A stretch of DNA of 14,764 nt from Deltaproteobacteria bacterium. Its GTDB lineage: Bacteria > Myxococcota_A > UBA9042 > DTJE01. Both the position numbers and the translations under genes were made by a program. Positions 6,545 through 14,764 of this stretch are shown one piece after another. Below the pieces are notes generated by a model. That model ran no database searches and was not told where the DNA came from. It saw nothing but the letters and a program-made list of their open reading frames with translations. The stretch covers positions 1 to 14,764 of the forward strand of contig JADHTP010000050.1 of the NCBI GenBank assembly GCA_016784945.1, written 5' to 3'. Position 1 is the stretch's first letter; the number at the start of each line of letters is the position of its first letter.

Positions 6545-7497
6545 GGGGCCACCTCCCCCGTGGGGGGTTCAGCGCCTTGTCCGGCCAGGTCCATGATCAG
6601 GGACTCCAGAGACATGCGGCCGTCCGTGACCGATACCACGGAAAAACCCCCGTCCAGGAGGCCGCGAAGCACGTCTTCGAACCCGGCCCCGGAGCAGACG
6701 ATCTTGGTGGCGTCGGCGCCCATGGCCTCCACGCGCACCACGCCGGGCTTTTCGGCAATACCCGACACATCCTTGTCGCCACCCACCAGGACCTCCTTCT
6801 CCTGCCGTCCGCCTGCCAGGAGTTCTCCCAACCGGCCGGCGGCCTTCATGAGGCCCTGATCGATGATCATCACCCGATCGCACAGCCGTTCGATGTCCGC
6901 CAGGATGTGGGACGAAAAGAAAATGGTCTTCCCTTCGGCCTTGAGAGAGGCCACGAGGTCACTGACCTCCTTCCGGCCGATGGGGTCCAGCCCGGACATG
7001 GGTTCGTCCAGGATGATCAGCTCGGGGTCGTTAAGCAGGGCCTGGGCGATGCCCACCCGCTGGAGCATGCCCTTGGAGAACTTCCTCAGCCGGCGTTCAC
7101 GGGCATGGGTCAGCCCCACCAGTTCCAGCAGTTCGTCGATGCGCCGCTTGCGCAGCGCCCGATCCATCCCGAAGAGGCGGCCGAAGGTGTCCAGCAGCTC
7201 CCGGGGCTTGAGGTAGTCGTAGAAATAGGGTTGCTCCGGCAGGAAGCCCACCCGCTGCCTGACCCCGATGTCCCGGGGGGCGCCGCCCAGCACCGCGACC
7301 TTCCCGGCCGTGGGACGAATGAGACCGGTCAGCACCTTGATGGTGGTGGTCTTGCCGGCCCCGTTGGGACCCAGGAAGCCATAGACCTCCCCCTTCTCCA
7401 CGGCGAAGGTGACGGACTTGACCGCTTCGACCTTCCGGGTCCTGAAAGGGGGTCGAAAGGTCTTGGCCAGCCCCTCAACCTCGATGACATGATCCAA
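6541..7497 (-). CDS. ABC transporter ATP-binding protein
   Basis: The product has 318 residues. The nucleotide-binding domain (about 1-225) shows Walker A GPNGAGKT (43-50), the Q-loop LPEQP (Gln89), an ABC signature of the form FSKGMLQR (140-147, as usual for ABC-2 exporters), Walker B with catalytic Glu (ELIILDEP, 159-166), the D-loop SGLD and the H-loop His197. About 90 C-terminal residues (VEAMGADATKIVCSGAGFED onward) form the extra domain found in many ABC-2 ATPases. The start is a TTG at 7497, supported by a strong GAGGAGG site (plus-strand positions 7506-7512) 8 nt upstream that overlaps the stop codon of the preceding aminotransferase gene. The protein energises the permease encoded next. 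Confidence 0.93.
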   Translation of the reverse strand: MDHVIEVEGLAKTFRPPFRTRKVEAVKSVTFAVEKGEVYGFLGPNGAGKTTTIKVLTGLIRPTAGKVAVLGGAPRDIGVRQRVGFLPEQPYFYDYLKPRELLDTFGRLFGMDRALRKRRIDELLELVGLTHARERRLRKFSKGMLQRVGIAQALLNDPELIILDEPMSGLDPIGRKEVSDLVASLKAEGKTIFFSSHILADIERLCDRVMIIDQGLMKAAGRLGELLAGGRQEKEVLVGGDKDVSGIAEKPGVVRVEAMGADATKIVCSGAGFEDVLRGLLDGGFSVVSVTDGRMSLESLIMDLAGQGAEPPTGEVAP

Positions 7498-7505
7498 TTT
7501 GGACG

Positions 7506-7512
7506 CCTCCTC
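7506..7512 (-). promoter_or_regulatory. Ribosome binding site that fixes the TTG start of the ABC ATPase
   Basis: GAGGAGG on the minus strand lies 8 nt before the TTG at 7497. No in-frame ATG or GTG is nearby, and DHVIEVEGLAKTF directly after the TTG is the normal beginning of an ABC nucleotide-binding domain. Confidence 0.7.
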
Positions 7513-8632
7513 TACGCCTTTCCGGCTTCAAGCACATCCTGCAAACCGTCCACCACCGCGTCTACCTGGTCCGGTGTCATTTCGTCGAACAGCGGCAAGG
7601 CCATCAGTTCCCGGGCCAGGGCAGCGCTGACCGGACAGGGCGCCGCAGGCCCCCACTTTTCACGGAAGAAGGTCTGACCGGTCAGGTCGTAGGCCGACGG
7701 ACCGGCCTCCACGCCTCTGGCCCGCAATCGTTCCACCACGTCACCGGCGCCCCCCGGCACACGGACTACGAAGGACTGCCAGGTCTGACCGTCCCCAGAA
7801 TAGCCCGTGGGCACCGATACACCGGGGACGTCCCTCAGGCGCAGGAGATATCGTTTGACCAGGTCCGCACGACAGGCCAGTGACTGGTCGATCCGGGTGA
7901 GCTGAACACGCGCCACCGAGGCGCAGAGGTCGCTCAGGCGGAAGTTCAATCCGATCCGGCTGAACACGTCCCCGAAACCCGAACCGGTCCGGCCGTAGTC
8001 CCTGAGGGCGCGGACCAGATCCACCCGATCACCGTCGCACACCAGCAGCCCGCCCTCACCCCCGGTCACGAGCTTGCGCGGGTGCAGCGAAAAGCAGGCC
8101 AGGTCCCCCACCGTTCCGGTGGGACGTCCGCCGGGAGTCCGGCCGCCGAAGGCGCAGGCCGCGTCCTCCACCACCAGGACGCCCCGGGGGCGGGCCACCT
8201 CGACCACGGCTTCCACGTCGGCCGGGATGCCGAAGGCGTGGGCCACCACCACCACCCGGGTCCGGGGGGTCATGGCGGCCTCCACGGTCCGTGCCGTCAC
8301 GGCCAGGGTGCCGGGATCCACCTCCGCCGGCACGGGAACGGCGCCCATCAAGGCCGCCGCGTGGGCCGCCGCAGGGAAGGTGAAGGCCGGGACCACCACC
8401 TCGTCGTTGCAGGCCACGTCGCAGGCCGCAAGGGCCACGAAAAGGGCGGTTCCTCCGCTGGACACGGCCACCACCTCACGGCCTTCCAGCCGGGCAGACG
8501 CCTCTTTTTCCAGGCCCCGGACCTCCGGCCCCTGGGCCAGGTGGTGGGACTGAAGCACCCTTTTGACGGCCTCAAGCTCCTCGCCGCCCACCCTGGGTCT
8601 CGCCAGGGGAATGGGTTTTCGGGTTTGGTCCA

Positions 8633-8633
<1 letters not shown>
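7512..8633 (-). CDS. DegT/DnrJ/EryC1/StrS-family PLP-dependent sugar aminotransferase
   Basis: The product has 373 residues, normal for this family, which transfers an amino group to a keto sugar nucleotide for aminosugar synthesis. PLP-binding features are visible: GGTAL (60-64), VVEDAAC with Asp157, and the Schiff-base lysine Lys187 in CFSLHPRKLVTGGEGG (180-195). NFRLSDL (230-236) is also typical. The ATG at 8633 overlaps the epimerase stop by 1 nt (TGATG). The same frame stays open to 9377, but that part lies on the epimerase gene in another frame and lacks family resemblance. The substrate is likely a 3- or 4-keto nucleotide sugar, perhaps from the neighbouring epimerase pathway; the exact product is unknown. 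Confidence 0.92.
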
Positions 8634-9581
<948 letters not shown>

Positions 9582-9589
<8 letters not shown>

Positions 9590-10541
9590 TCGCCTTCACC
9601 TCCTGCACCACCGCCATCACCTCGGGCCTGGGCCCGGACCTGAGCGGATCCCCCACCAGTGAAAAGAGGGCAACGGGGATGAACGGGAAGCCGCTTTTCC
9701 AGCGCCTTTCCTCGCCCTGAATACCTTCCGCCAGCACCTCTGAAATGGCCCCGATGCGGCGCACCAGCTGTTTCCTCTGGTCGTCGGTGGCCTCGTAATA
9801 CTTCTGCAGGGCATAGGCGATGGCCAGCCCCTCCTCGTGCCCGCGCTCGAACAGTTCGGCCACGAAATTCGGGTCGATGGGTGCCCCGGGGAGTCCCGCT
9901 GCAATGGCGAAATGGTCCCGTGCCCTGAGTCGGGCCAGCGCCTTTTCCGCCTCGTTGGCGCCCCTGAATTCGAAGTACAGGTTGAATCCCAGGTCCATGT
10001 GCAGGCGCCAGTCGTCGGGAAACCGCTCGATGCCCTGTTCGAGGAACGCGTCGGCCCGCTGTACGGTCTTGTCGTCGATATGCTGACCGTACTTGACCAC
10101 CTGTCCGGCCCAGAGATAGACCTTGGGATTGTCCGGATCGAGCCCCACGATGGCCTCGAAGTAGTTGTCCAGCCAGGTGAAGATCCGGTCCGCGAAAAAG
10201 TGGGTCAGGAAGTAGGAATGGGCCCGCACGAAGAGGAGGTCCGCCAGGGCCGTGCGATAGCCCAGGGACAGGGCCTTCAGCAGGATGACGGGGGGCACGT
10301 ACAGGGTTTCGGCGGCGGTTTCGGAGCCCCGGGTCAGGTGGATCAGCGCTTCATCGCGGCTCATGGAACCGGACACGATGCGGTCCCGCACCGCCGAGTC
10401 CCGGATGGGGTTCATGGCCGCGTATTTCACGTCCACCGTGCCCGCCCGGGTCATGAGAAAACCCAGCACGGCCAACAGGACGAGCGCGCCTGTCCCCAGG
10501 ACCGCCCGTATCGCTCGGGCATGGTAGCCGCTTCCTGCCAT
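9582..10541 (-). CDS. Membrane-anchored TPR-like protein, first gene of the six-gene operon
   Basis: The product has 319 residues: a short cytoplasmic N-terminus, one signal-anchor helix at about 12-31 (AVLGTGALVLLAVLGFLM) and a large, mostly helical outer domain. Segments such as WLDNYFEAIVGLDPDNPKVY and ADAFLEQGIERFPDDWRLHM have the spacing and DP/FPDD turns of tetratricopeptide repeats (about 120-260). The ATG at 10541 has a purine-rich GAGAGGGA just upstream. The gene overlaps the epimerase by 8 nt and seems to start the operon with the exporter. A scaffold role for an envelope complex is plausible; I do not know a named function. Confidence 0.75.
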
Positions 10542-10556
10542 TCATCCCTCTCGGGG

Positions 10557-10571
10557 CCGGTTTCCAACCGG
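10557..10571. repeat. Short palindrome in the divergent promoter region
   Basis: CCGGTT (10557-10562) and AACCGG (10566-10571) form a 6-bp perfect inverted repeat around a 3-nt centre. It lies between the minus-strand start codon and the shared -10 region, where a dimeric regulator could bind and affect both operons. No regulator is identified. Confidence 0.35.
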
Positions 10572-10579
10572 GGGAATGC

Positions 10580-10586
10580 TATCATA
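10580..10586. promoter_or_regulatory. Probable bidirectional promoter core (overlapping -10 elements)
   Basis: TATCATA at 10580-10586 sits in the odd palindrome GCTAT-C-ATAGC (10578-10588). It reads TATCAT on the plus strand, with an upstream TG (extended -10, 10577-10578), and TATGAT on the minus strand; both match TATAAT at five of six positions. Implied start sites give leaders of roughly 17 nt to the GTG at 10609 and 33 nt to the ATG at 10541. No good -35 element is visible for either direction, so the assignment depends on the -10 symmetry and position. Confidence 0.5.
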
Positions 10587-10608
10587 GCCCGCGAATGATT
10601 GGGGATAC

Positions 10609-12480
10609 GTGAACAAGCCGGAATCCACCCTGCTGCCGGTCCTCCTGCTGGCCTTCGCCGCCGCGGCGGCCGCACTGTACCCGTCGGGCGACCCCGACGT
10701 CTTTTTCCACCTGGCCGCAGGACGCCAGATCGTGGAGTCCGGCGGTCTGCCCGACCTGGAACCCTTCTGCTACCCCGCGGCCGAGCGCCCCTTCGTAAAC
10801 CACGAGTGGTTGTTCGACGTGGCTCTGTGGGCCGCCTACGCGGCCGGCGGGGACACAGGCGTGGTGCTGTTCAAGTCCCTCCTGGCGGCCGGGCTGTTCG
10901 CCCTGGTCGGGCTGGTCGGCAGGCGCCTGGGGGCCGGGCCGTGGCCACTCGTCCTGGCCGGGCTGGTCTTCCTGCCCCTCTTTCGTGATTCCCTGGAGGC
11001 CCGTCCCCACCTGGCGGGATACGCTCTTGCCGCGGCCACGATCCTGTGCCTTTGGGGCCTGGAACGCGGGCACAAGGCCTGGCTGGCGGCCCTTGCCCTG
11101 GTCGTGGTCCTGTGGGTCAACTCCCATGGATCCTTTCCCCTGGCCGTCGCCTTGTGGGCCATCTGGGTGGTGCGGGGCCTGCGGCGGCGGGAATCGCACA
11201 ATGACGGCGGACTTGCGCGGACCCTGTGGGCCGGGCCCGTGGTGATCCTTTCCTGCCTGGCCAACCCCTGGGGTCACGAACTGCTGGCCACGGTCTTTCA
11301 CCATCTGGAACCCACCTACCGCGAGCTGGTCCCCGAATGGAAACCACTGTCCTGGGGCGACGAACCCGCGAGGGACCTGCTCTACCTGGGCCTGGCGGCA
11401 ACGGCCCTGTTGTCCTTCCTGCCGGGCCCGAACCGGTCACGACTGACCCGGCTGGCCCTCCTGGTGCTCTTCCTGGTACCGGCCATGCTTTCCACCAAGT
11501 TCATGCTGGGACTGGCCGTGGGCGCCATCCCGGTCCTGGCCGCCAACCTCACCGTCCTGTCCGATAAATGGCAAAGACCCGGCCGACTGACGGGCTCGGC
11601 CCTGGCGGTCGCCTCCCTGGGGGTGCTGACGCCGCTTCTACCACCGTGGCAGGGTCCGGCCCTGGGCTTCAACCTCGAAGACCACCCCGACGAGGCCCTG
11701 GATCACGCCGCCGCCGCCGACCTGTCCGGACGGCTTTTCAATCCCTTCAATCATGGGGGATTCTGCGAATTCCACTCCCATCCCCGCCTACGCACCTACA
11801 TCGATGGCCGTGCCTACGTGCACGGGCTGGACGGTATCGAAACCTATCTGGGGGCGCTGGCCGACTACCGGAACTTCCGTGCCCAGCATCTGGTTCATGA
11901 TTTCGATGGGGTTCTGGTGGACCTGCTGGACCCGTCATTCCCCCGTCTGACAGCCGGCCTGTGGCAGGACCCCGATTTCCACATGGTCTGGCTGGACAGC
12001 CACTTCGCGCTGTTCGTACCCGCCGATTCGCCGGGGATGGGCCGGGGCCGGCTGGAGACCTTCGAGGTAATCCGACCCGGCACCGATCCGCGGTACCTGT
12101 ACGAATTGCCACGGCCCGACTGGCCCGCAGCCCGTCGGGAGATAGGACGGGTCCTCGACTCGCCCGGCGGCGAGACCCTGGGTCGGCTCCTGGGTGGGGT
12201 GCTCGGGCTGCGTGAAGCCGGCCTGACCCCCGATCCGGAAGGGTCGCTGAAAACTCCGGACGACCCCACGCGCTGCGACGTGGCGTCAAGGGACCTCGAG
12301 GCCCTGGTGGCGTCCCGGCCGGCCATCCCAATGTTCCGCTACTTCCTGGCCGCGGCCCGCGCCTGCGCCGGACGGTGCGGGGAGGCTCGACGAGAGGCTC
12401 TGGCCGCGGGGGGGACCTTCCCGGACGCGGTACGCCTCGCGGAACTGATCGACCAGGGTCGATGCAGGGAGACACCATGA
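10609..12480 (+). CDS. Polytopic membrane protein resembling GT-C-type glycosyltransferases
   Basis: The product has 623 residues. About ten hydrophobic segments fill residues 8-345, and the remaining 280 are soluble. The first outer loop carries GDPDVFFHLAAGRQIVESGG (27-46) and VNHEWLFDVALW (63-74). An acidic D-x-D near the first helix, a following His and the HEW are the pattern of lipid-phosphate-sugar-dependent GT-C proteins. Family-typical segments RPHLAGY (132-138), WVNSHGSF (169-176), NHGGFCEFH (381-389) and YIDGRAYVHG (397-406) follow. The GTG start has GGGG at 10601-10604. The stop overlaps the next ATG by 4 nt (ATGA). Sugar transfer to an outer-face acceptor is possible; these proteins are mostly uncharacterised. 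Confidence 0.7.
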   Translation: MNKPESTLLPVLLLAFAAAAAALYPSGDPDVFFHLAAGRQIVESGGLPDLEPFCYPAAERPFVNHEWLFDVALWAAYAAGGDTGVVLFKSLLAAGLFALVGLVGRRLGAGPWPLVLAGLVFLPLFRDSLEARPHLAGYALAAATILCLWGLERGHKAWLAALALVVVLWVNSHGSFPLAVALWAIWVVRGLRRRESHNDGGLARTLWAGPVVILSCLANPWGHELLATVFHHLEPTYRELVPEWKPLSWGDEPARDLLYLGLAATALLSFLPGPNRSRLTRLALLVLFLVPAMLSTKFMLGLAVGAIPVLAANLTVLSDKWQRPGRLTGSALAVASLGVLTPLLPPWQGPALGFNLEDHPDEALDHAAAADLSGRLFNPFNHGGFCEFHSHPRLRTYIDGRAYVHGLDGIETYLGALADYRNFRAQHLVHDFDGVLVDLLDPSFPRLTAGLWQDPDFHMVWLDSHFALFVPADSPGMGRGRLETFEVIRPGTDPRYLYELPRPDWPAARREIGRVLDSPGGETLGRLLGGVLGLREAGLTPDPEGSLKTPDDPTRCDVASRDLEALVASRPAIPMFRYFLAAARACAGRCGEARREALAAGGTFPDAVRLAELIDQGRCRETP

Positions 12481-12698
12481 AGACTCTCATCCTGATGCTC
12501 GCTCCCCTGACGCTCTTTGCCGGCGCCTGCGGGGTGGCGAAAAGAACAAGCCGGGATCGGACCTCCCCTCCTGGGACCTGGTCATCGGGCAGGACCTGCC
12601 GAACCCACCGGAGGACAAGGGTACCGAGATAAAGCCCGACCTTCCGGGGGACCCCGGGGAGGAGATCCCCGACACGGCCGACGAAACGCCAGGCAAAG
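12477..12698 (+). pseudogene. Lipoprotein gene, frameshifted and truncated
   Basis: The ATG overlaps the upstream stop codon (ATGA) and has a GGGAG site before it. The start encodes a lipoprotein signal (MKTLILMLAPLTLFAGAC) with the modified cysteine at codon 18 (12528-12530). The run GGGG (12531-12534) then puts the gene out of frame, and the literal reading stops at TAA 12630-12632 after 51 codons. Adding one G restores CGGGEKNKPGSDLPSWDL and a long Asp/Pro/Glu-rich linker (QDLPNPPEDKGTEIKPD, then GDPGEEIPDTADETPG), typical of surface lipoproteins. The linker stops abruptly near 12698, where phosphodiesterase-like sequence begins in another frame. It is a remnant, or a sequencing or assembly error in a homopolymer combined with a deletion. 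Confidence 0.65.
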
Positions 12699-12897
12699 AT
12701 GGCTCATCTGGTCATCGTCCAGTCCTTCGATCACCGCATTCTGAAGGCGCTGAAGGCCCTGGACCGCCAACAGCCCACGGGAATGGGAACGCCTCCTGGA
12801 GATGGGCGTGGACGGCATCATCACGGACGACCCCGAGGGCCTCATCCGGTTCCTGGAAAAGAAAGGCCTCCGAACAAGGTCGAAGATTGAACGATGA
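12699..12897 (+). pseudogene. Glycerophosphodiester phosphodiesterase remnant, two fragments in different frames
   Basis: Bases 12699-12760 encode HLVIVQSFDHRILKALKAL in one frame, the VQSFD strand/helix region of GDPD enzymes. From 12760 another frame encodes WTANSPREWERLLEMG followed by VDGIITDDPEGLIRFLEKKG, the classic GDPD C-terminal segment, ending at TGA 12895-12897. In an intact enzyme roughly 45-50 residues separate these pieces, and the N-terminal three-quarters with the catalytic HRG and Glu/Asp residues would precede them; both are missing. The upstream join is to the lipoprotein linker. GDPDs hydrolyse glycerophosphodiesters to glycerol 3-phosphate and an alcohol; this remnant cannot be active. 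Confidence 0.7.
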
Positions 12898-12917
12898 ACG
12901 TCGCCCTCCTATGACCC

Positions 12918-12943
12918 CCCTGCTTCGCCAAGGCTTCGCAGGG
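12918..12943. repeat. GC-rich palindromic element
   Basis: CCCTGC (12918-12923) pairs with GCAGGG (12938-12943). Inside it the sequence is nearly symmetrical, TTC-GCCAAGGC-TTC, with the inner palindrome GCC-AA-GGC. No T-run follows on either strand, so it is a poor terminator. It resembles the CTTCGCCAAGGCTTCG-type interspersed intergenic palindromes I recall from other bacterial genomes, but its copy number here is unknown. Confidence 0.45.
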
Positions 12944-12984
12944 CAGGCCTTGCGCCCCGGGACGCCGGCTGACAGAATCCCTCC

Positions 12985-14160
12985 ATGCTGATTGCCCTCA
13001 TGGCCGCGGCCCTGGCCACCCTGTCGCTCCTGGGCACGGCCTTGATCCTGCGGGCCTTCCACCGGGGTCGTCAAGCCCTGAAACAGGCGAATGAACCCTC
13101 GGCATTCACAGTGCTGGTGGCATCGGGCTCGGCGCGCGGCGTGGCCCCGGAACTGGTCCGATCCACAGCGGTGGCCCAGCACGATGGCCCCGTATCCATC
13201 CGATTGGCCCACCTGCCTCAGGACACGACCACGGCCCCGACCCTGGCCGAGGAGACCCGTACGGTGCCGAACCTGGACGCCCGCGCCCTGTCGGGATCGC
13301 CGCCGCCCCGTCACTTCCCGGACACCTGGCTGGCGTCCCTGGCGGTGGGGGAAGAACGCCCCCCACAGTGGATCCTGATGGACCCCTGCGTCCGTCCCTC
13401 CTCCCGCGACCTGGCACCGCTGTCACGGGCGCTCGCGGGGAGTCGCCAGGGAATGGTCGCCGCCTGTCCCTGCCCTGTTCCCGGCGCCTCCACCGGAGGG
13501 TCCCGCCTCAAGGGCCGGCTCGTGGCGGACCTCGTCCCCATCCTGCAAGGCCTGTCCGGCGCCCCGGGCCTTCCACACGCCCTCACCGCCACCCGCCCGG
13601 ACACCCTGGACGCCGCCGTGGCGGACCCACTGGCCCTGAACCGACCGAGCTTGTCCACGGCCGCGGCGGTTTCGGCACCCATGGGAACCTCCCTGCTCCT
13701 CCCCCTGCCCGTAGGATGCACCACCAGGGTGGGGACACGTTCCCTGGCCGACCTGTTCCGGGAGCAGACCCTGTTCCTTTCCCGTCACGCCCCGGTCCGC
13801 TACGCCCTGGCAGGGGCATGGCTTGCGTCACTGCCCGCCACATTGGCAGCCTGGCTGCTGACGGATCACGTCGCGGTCCCCATGGCCCTGGCGGTCTGCA
13901 CGGCCTCCAGACTGGCCCTGGCCGCCACCTGGTCAAGGGCCATCCTGGGAAACCAGATCGCCTCTTTGGGCTTCATCCTGTCGCCCGTCAGGGATCTCCT
14001 GGGCCTGGGCCTCCTCCTGTGGTCGAGCCTGGGCGCCACGGTAGGACGGGACGACCAGCGGTTCCGTATGCGACGCGGCGGAGTGCTCACGCCGGTGGAA
14101 GGGTCCTTGGAAGAAGACTTCAGATTAATCAGAGGTCGTAGTCGGCGCGGTCCCCGGTGA
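12985..14160 (+). CDS. Membrane protein distantly related to HpnI/ceramide glucosyltransferase-like (GT21) proteins
   Basis: The product has 391 residues. The plan resembles GT21-type enzymes: an N-terminal transmembrane helix (about 3-22), a soluble middle part, and C-terminal helices (about 273-292, 297-317, 333-352) with SPVRDLLGLGLLLWSSLG followed by ATVGRDDQRFRMRRGG, close to the PLRDLL and basic 'VxWRGRRFR' ending of HpnI-like proteins. ILMDPCVRPSSRDL (130-143) sits where those enzymes have the DxD strand, but the second Asp is missing, and the later D and (Q/R)xxRW motifs are not seen; FREQTLFLSRHAPVRYA may be its degenerate counterpart. It may be inactive or use other chemistry. An in-frame stop at 12970-12972 forces a start at or after 12985, and no strong ribosome binding site is visible. 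Confidence 0.5.
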   Translation: MLIALMAAALATLSLLGTALILRAFHRGRQALKQANEPSAFTVLVASGSARGVAPELVRSTAVAQHDGPVSIRLAHLPQDTTTAPTLAEETRTVPNLDARALSGSPPPRHFPDTWLASLAVGEERPPQWILMDPCVRPSSRDLAPLSRALAGSRQGMVAACPCPVPGASTGGSRLKGRLVADLVPILQGLSGAPGLPHALTATRPDTLDAAVADPLALNRPSLSTAAAVSAPMGTSLLLPLPVGCTTRVGTRSLADLFREQTLFLSRHAPVRYALAGAWLASLPATLAAWLLTDHVAVPMALAVCTASRLALAATWSRAILGNQIASLGFILSPVRDLLGLGLLLWSSLGATVGRDDQRFRMRRGGVLTPVEGSLEEDFRLIRGRSRRGPR

Positions 14161-14764
14161 ACCGGATCACCTGCTCACCCAGTCCGAGCCGGACCTCGGC
14201 CGTTTCTCCCTCAAACTCGTTTTCGCCCTTGACCAGGTAGGAAATCAGGTGCTGCCCCCGTACGTGCACCACGCCACAGGTCTTGGATCCCACGGTCAGT
14301 TCCAGGCGCCGGCCATTGAATTCCACAAACTTGTCATGGGACCCCGCGCGATCGAAGTTGAAGAAGAACACGTAGAAGTCGTCATCGTGGCGATAGACGA
14401 ATGTTCGCAGGCCCGGCGAGCAGACTATCCGCCGTTGCCACCCCGCCTGGTCCAGGGCCGCCAGGAGGGCCGCCTCGTCGGCGAACAGGTTCCCCTCGTG
14501 ATGCCAGACGTTGTCCGGTCCGGTCTCTAGGAAATCGGCCAGCGTACGACACGGCGTCATGTCCCCGTCGAGTTCGGGCAACTCCCCGCTGCACACGAGT
14601 CTGCCGCCCTGTTTCACAAACGCCACCAGCTTTTCCTGCTCGCCTTGCCCCAGGAAGAATCCCAGGTGCAGGGCCACCGTGCCTCGGTCCAGCAGTTCCT
14701 GAACGGACAGGGCCGACAGCTCACCCATTTCGTAATTCACGCCATGACGGTTGAAGGTCATGGT
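14129..14764 (-). CDS. Probable GH35/GH42-like beta-galactosidase, C-terminal part (cut by window edge)
   Basis: The frame is open to the window edge (211 codons plus stop), so the start is not in the window; the ATG at 14761 is probably internal. Residues 10-75 (GTVALHLGFFLGQGEQEKLV, then AFVKQGGRLVCSGELPELDG) look like the flavodoxin/GATase-like middle domain of GH35/GH42 beta-galactosidases, where a strand, 'eqekLvdyVr.GG.LV' and 'lP..d..g.pC' are conserved. The rest is beta-rich (FVYRHDDDFYVFFFNFDRAG, VHVRGQHLISYLVKGENEFE). The catalytic TIM barrel would lie beyond the edge. It would hydrolyse terminal galactosides. Its 3' end overlaps the convergent gene by 32 bp. The family assignment is from motif memory and is moderately sure. 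Confidence 0.5.
   Translation of the reverse strand, partial: TMTFNRHGVNYEMGELSALSVQELLDRGTVALHLGFFLGQGEQEKLVAFVKQGGRLVCSGELPELDGDMTPCRTLADFLETGPDNVWHHEGNLFADEAALLAALDQAGWQRRIVCSPGLRTFVYRHDDDFYVFFFNFDRAGSHDKFVEFNGRRLELTVGSKTCGVVHVRGQHLISYLVKGENEFEGETAEVRLGLGEQVIRFTGDRADYDL

Noticed and set aside
6577..7677. 366-codon plus-strand open frame opposite the ABC ATPase
   Set aside because: Shadow of the ATPase; composition is rich in Gly, His and Gln and no motifs are seen.
12918..12943. Rho-independent terminator after the phosphodiesterase remnant
   Set aside because: The palindrome is not followed by a T-run on either strand and has a central mismatch block.

Overview
The window reads as chromosomal DNA from a high-GC Gram-negative bacterium, possibly a deltaproteobacterium or myxobacterium-like lineage. 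That guess rests on GC-rich coding sequence, the Asp/Pro/Glu-rich lipoprotein style, the ECF sigma/anti-sigma arrangement and the HpnI-like glycosyltransferase relative. No rRNA or tRNA is present, so the placement is tentative.

Layout. (1) 1-822, minus strand: the 5' end of hsdM, the methyltransferase subunit of a type I restriction-modification system, cut by the window edge. (2) 823-1167: a gene-poor spacer whose central part is about 48% GC, against 65-75% further right. It holds two perfect inverted repeats whose arms interleave and enclose identical 58-nt gaps. (3) 1168-2712, plus: an ECF sigma factor, a single-pass probable anti-sigma protein and a secreted protein of unknown function. 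(4) 2741-5080, plus: a clear sigma-70-type promoter followed by pgk, tpiA and secG. (5) 10541-5088, minus: six tightly packed genes (TPR-like membrane protein, NAD-dependent sugar epimerase, DegT-type aminotransferase, ABC ATPase, ABC-2 permease, small membrane protein), read from a divergent promoter region at about 10550-10608. (6) 10609-12480, plus: a large polytopic protein resembling GT-C-type membrane glycosyltransferases, translationally coupled to a lipoprotein gene. (7) 12477-12897: that lipoprotein gene is frameshifted and truncated, and it runs into two out-of-register pieces of a glycerophosphodiester phosphodiesterase gene. A GC-rich palindrome follows. (8) 12985-14160, plus: a divergent relative of HpnI/ceramide-glucosyltransferase-like proteins that lacks recognisable catalytic motifs. 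(9) 14764-14129, minus: the 3' end of a probable beta-galactosidase-type glycoside hydrolase.

The pgk-tpiA-secG block is housekeeping (lower glycolysis plus the Sec translocon). The ECF unit upstream looks like an envelope-stress or signalling module. The minus-strand operon combines sugar-nucleotide enzymes with an ABC-2 exporter and membrane TPR proteins, so a role in modifying or exporting a surface glycan or lipid is plausible but inferred. The most unusual points are the interleaved inverted repeats upstream of hsdM and the scrambled lipoprotein/phosphodiesterase locus.
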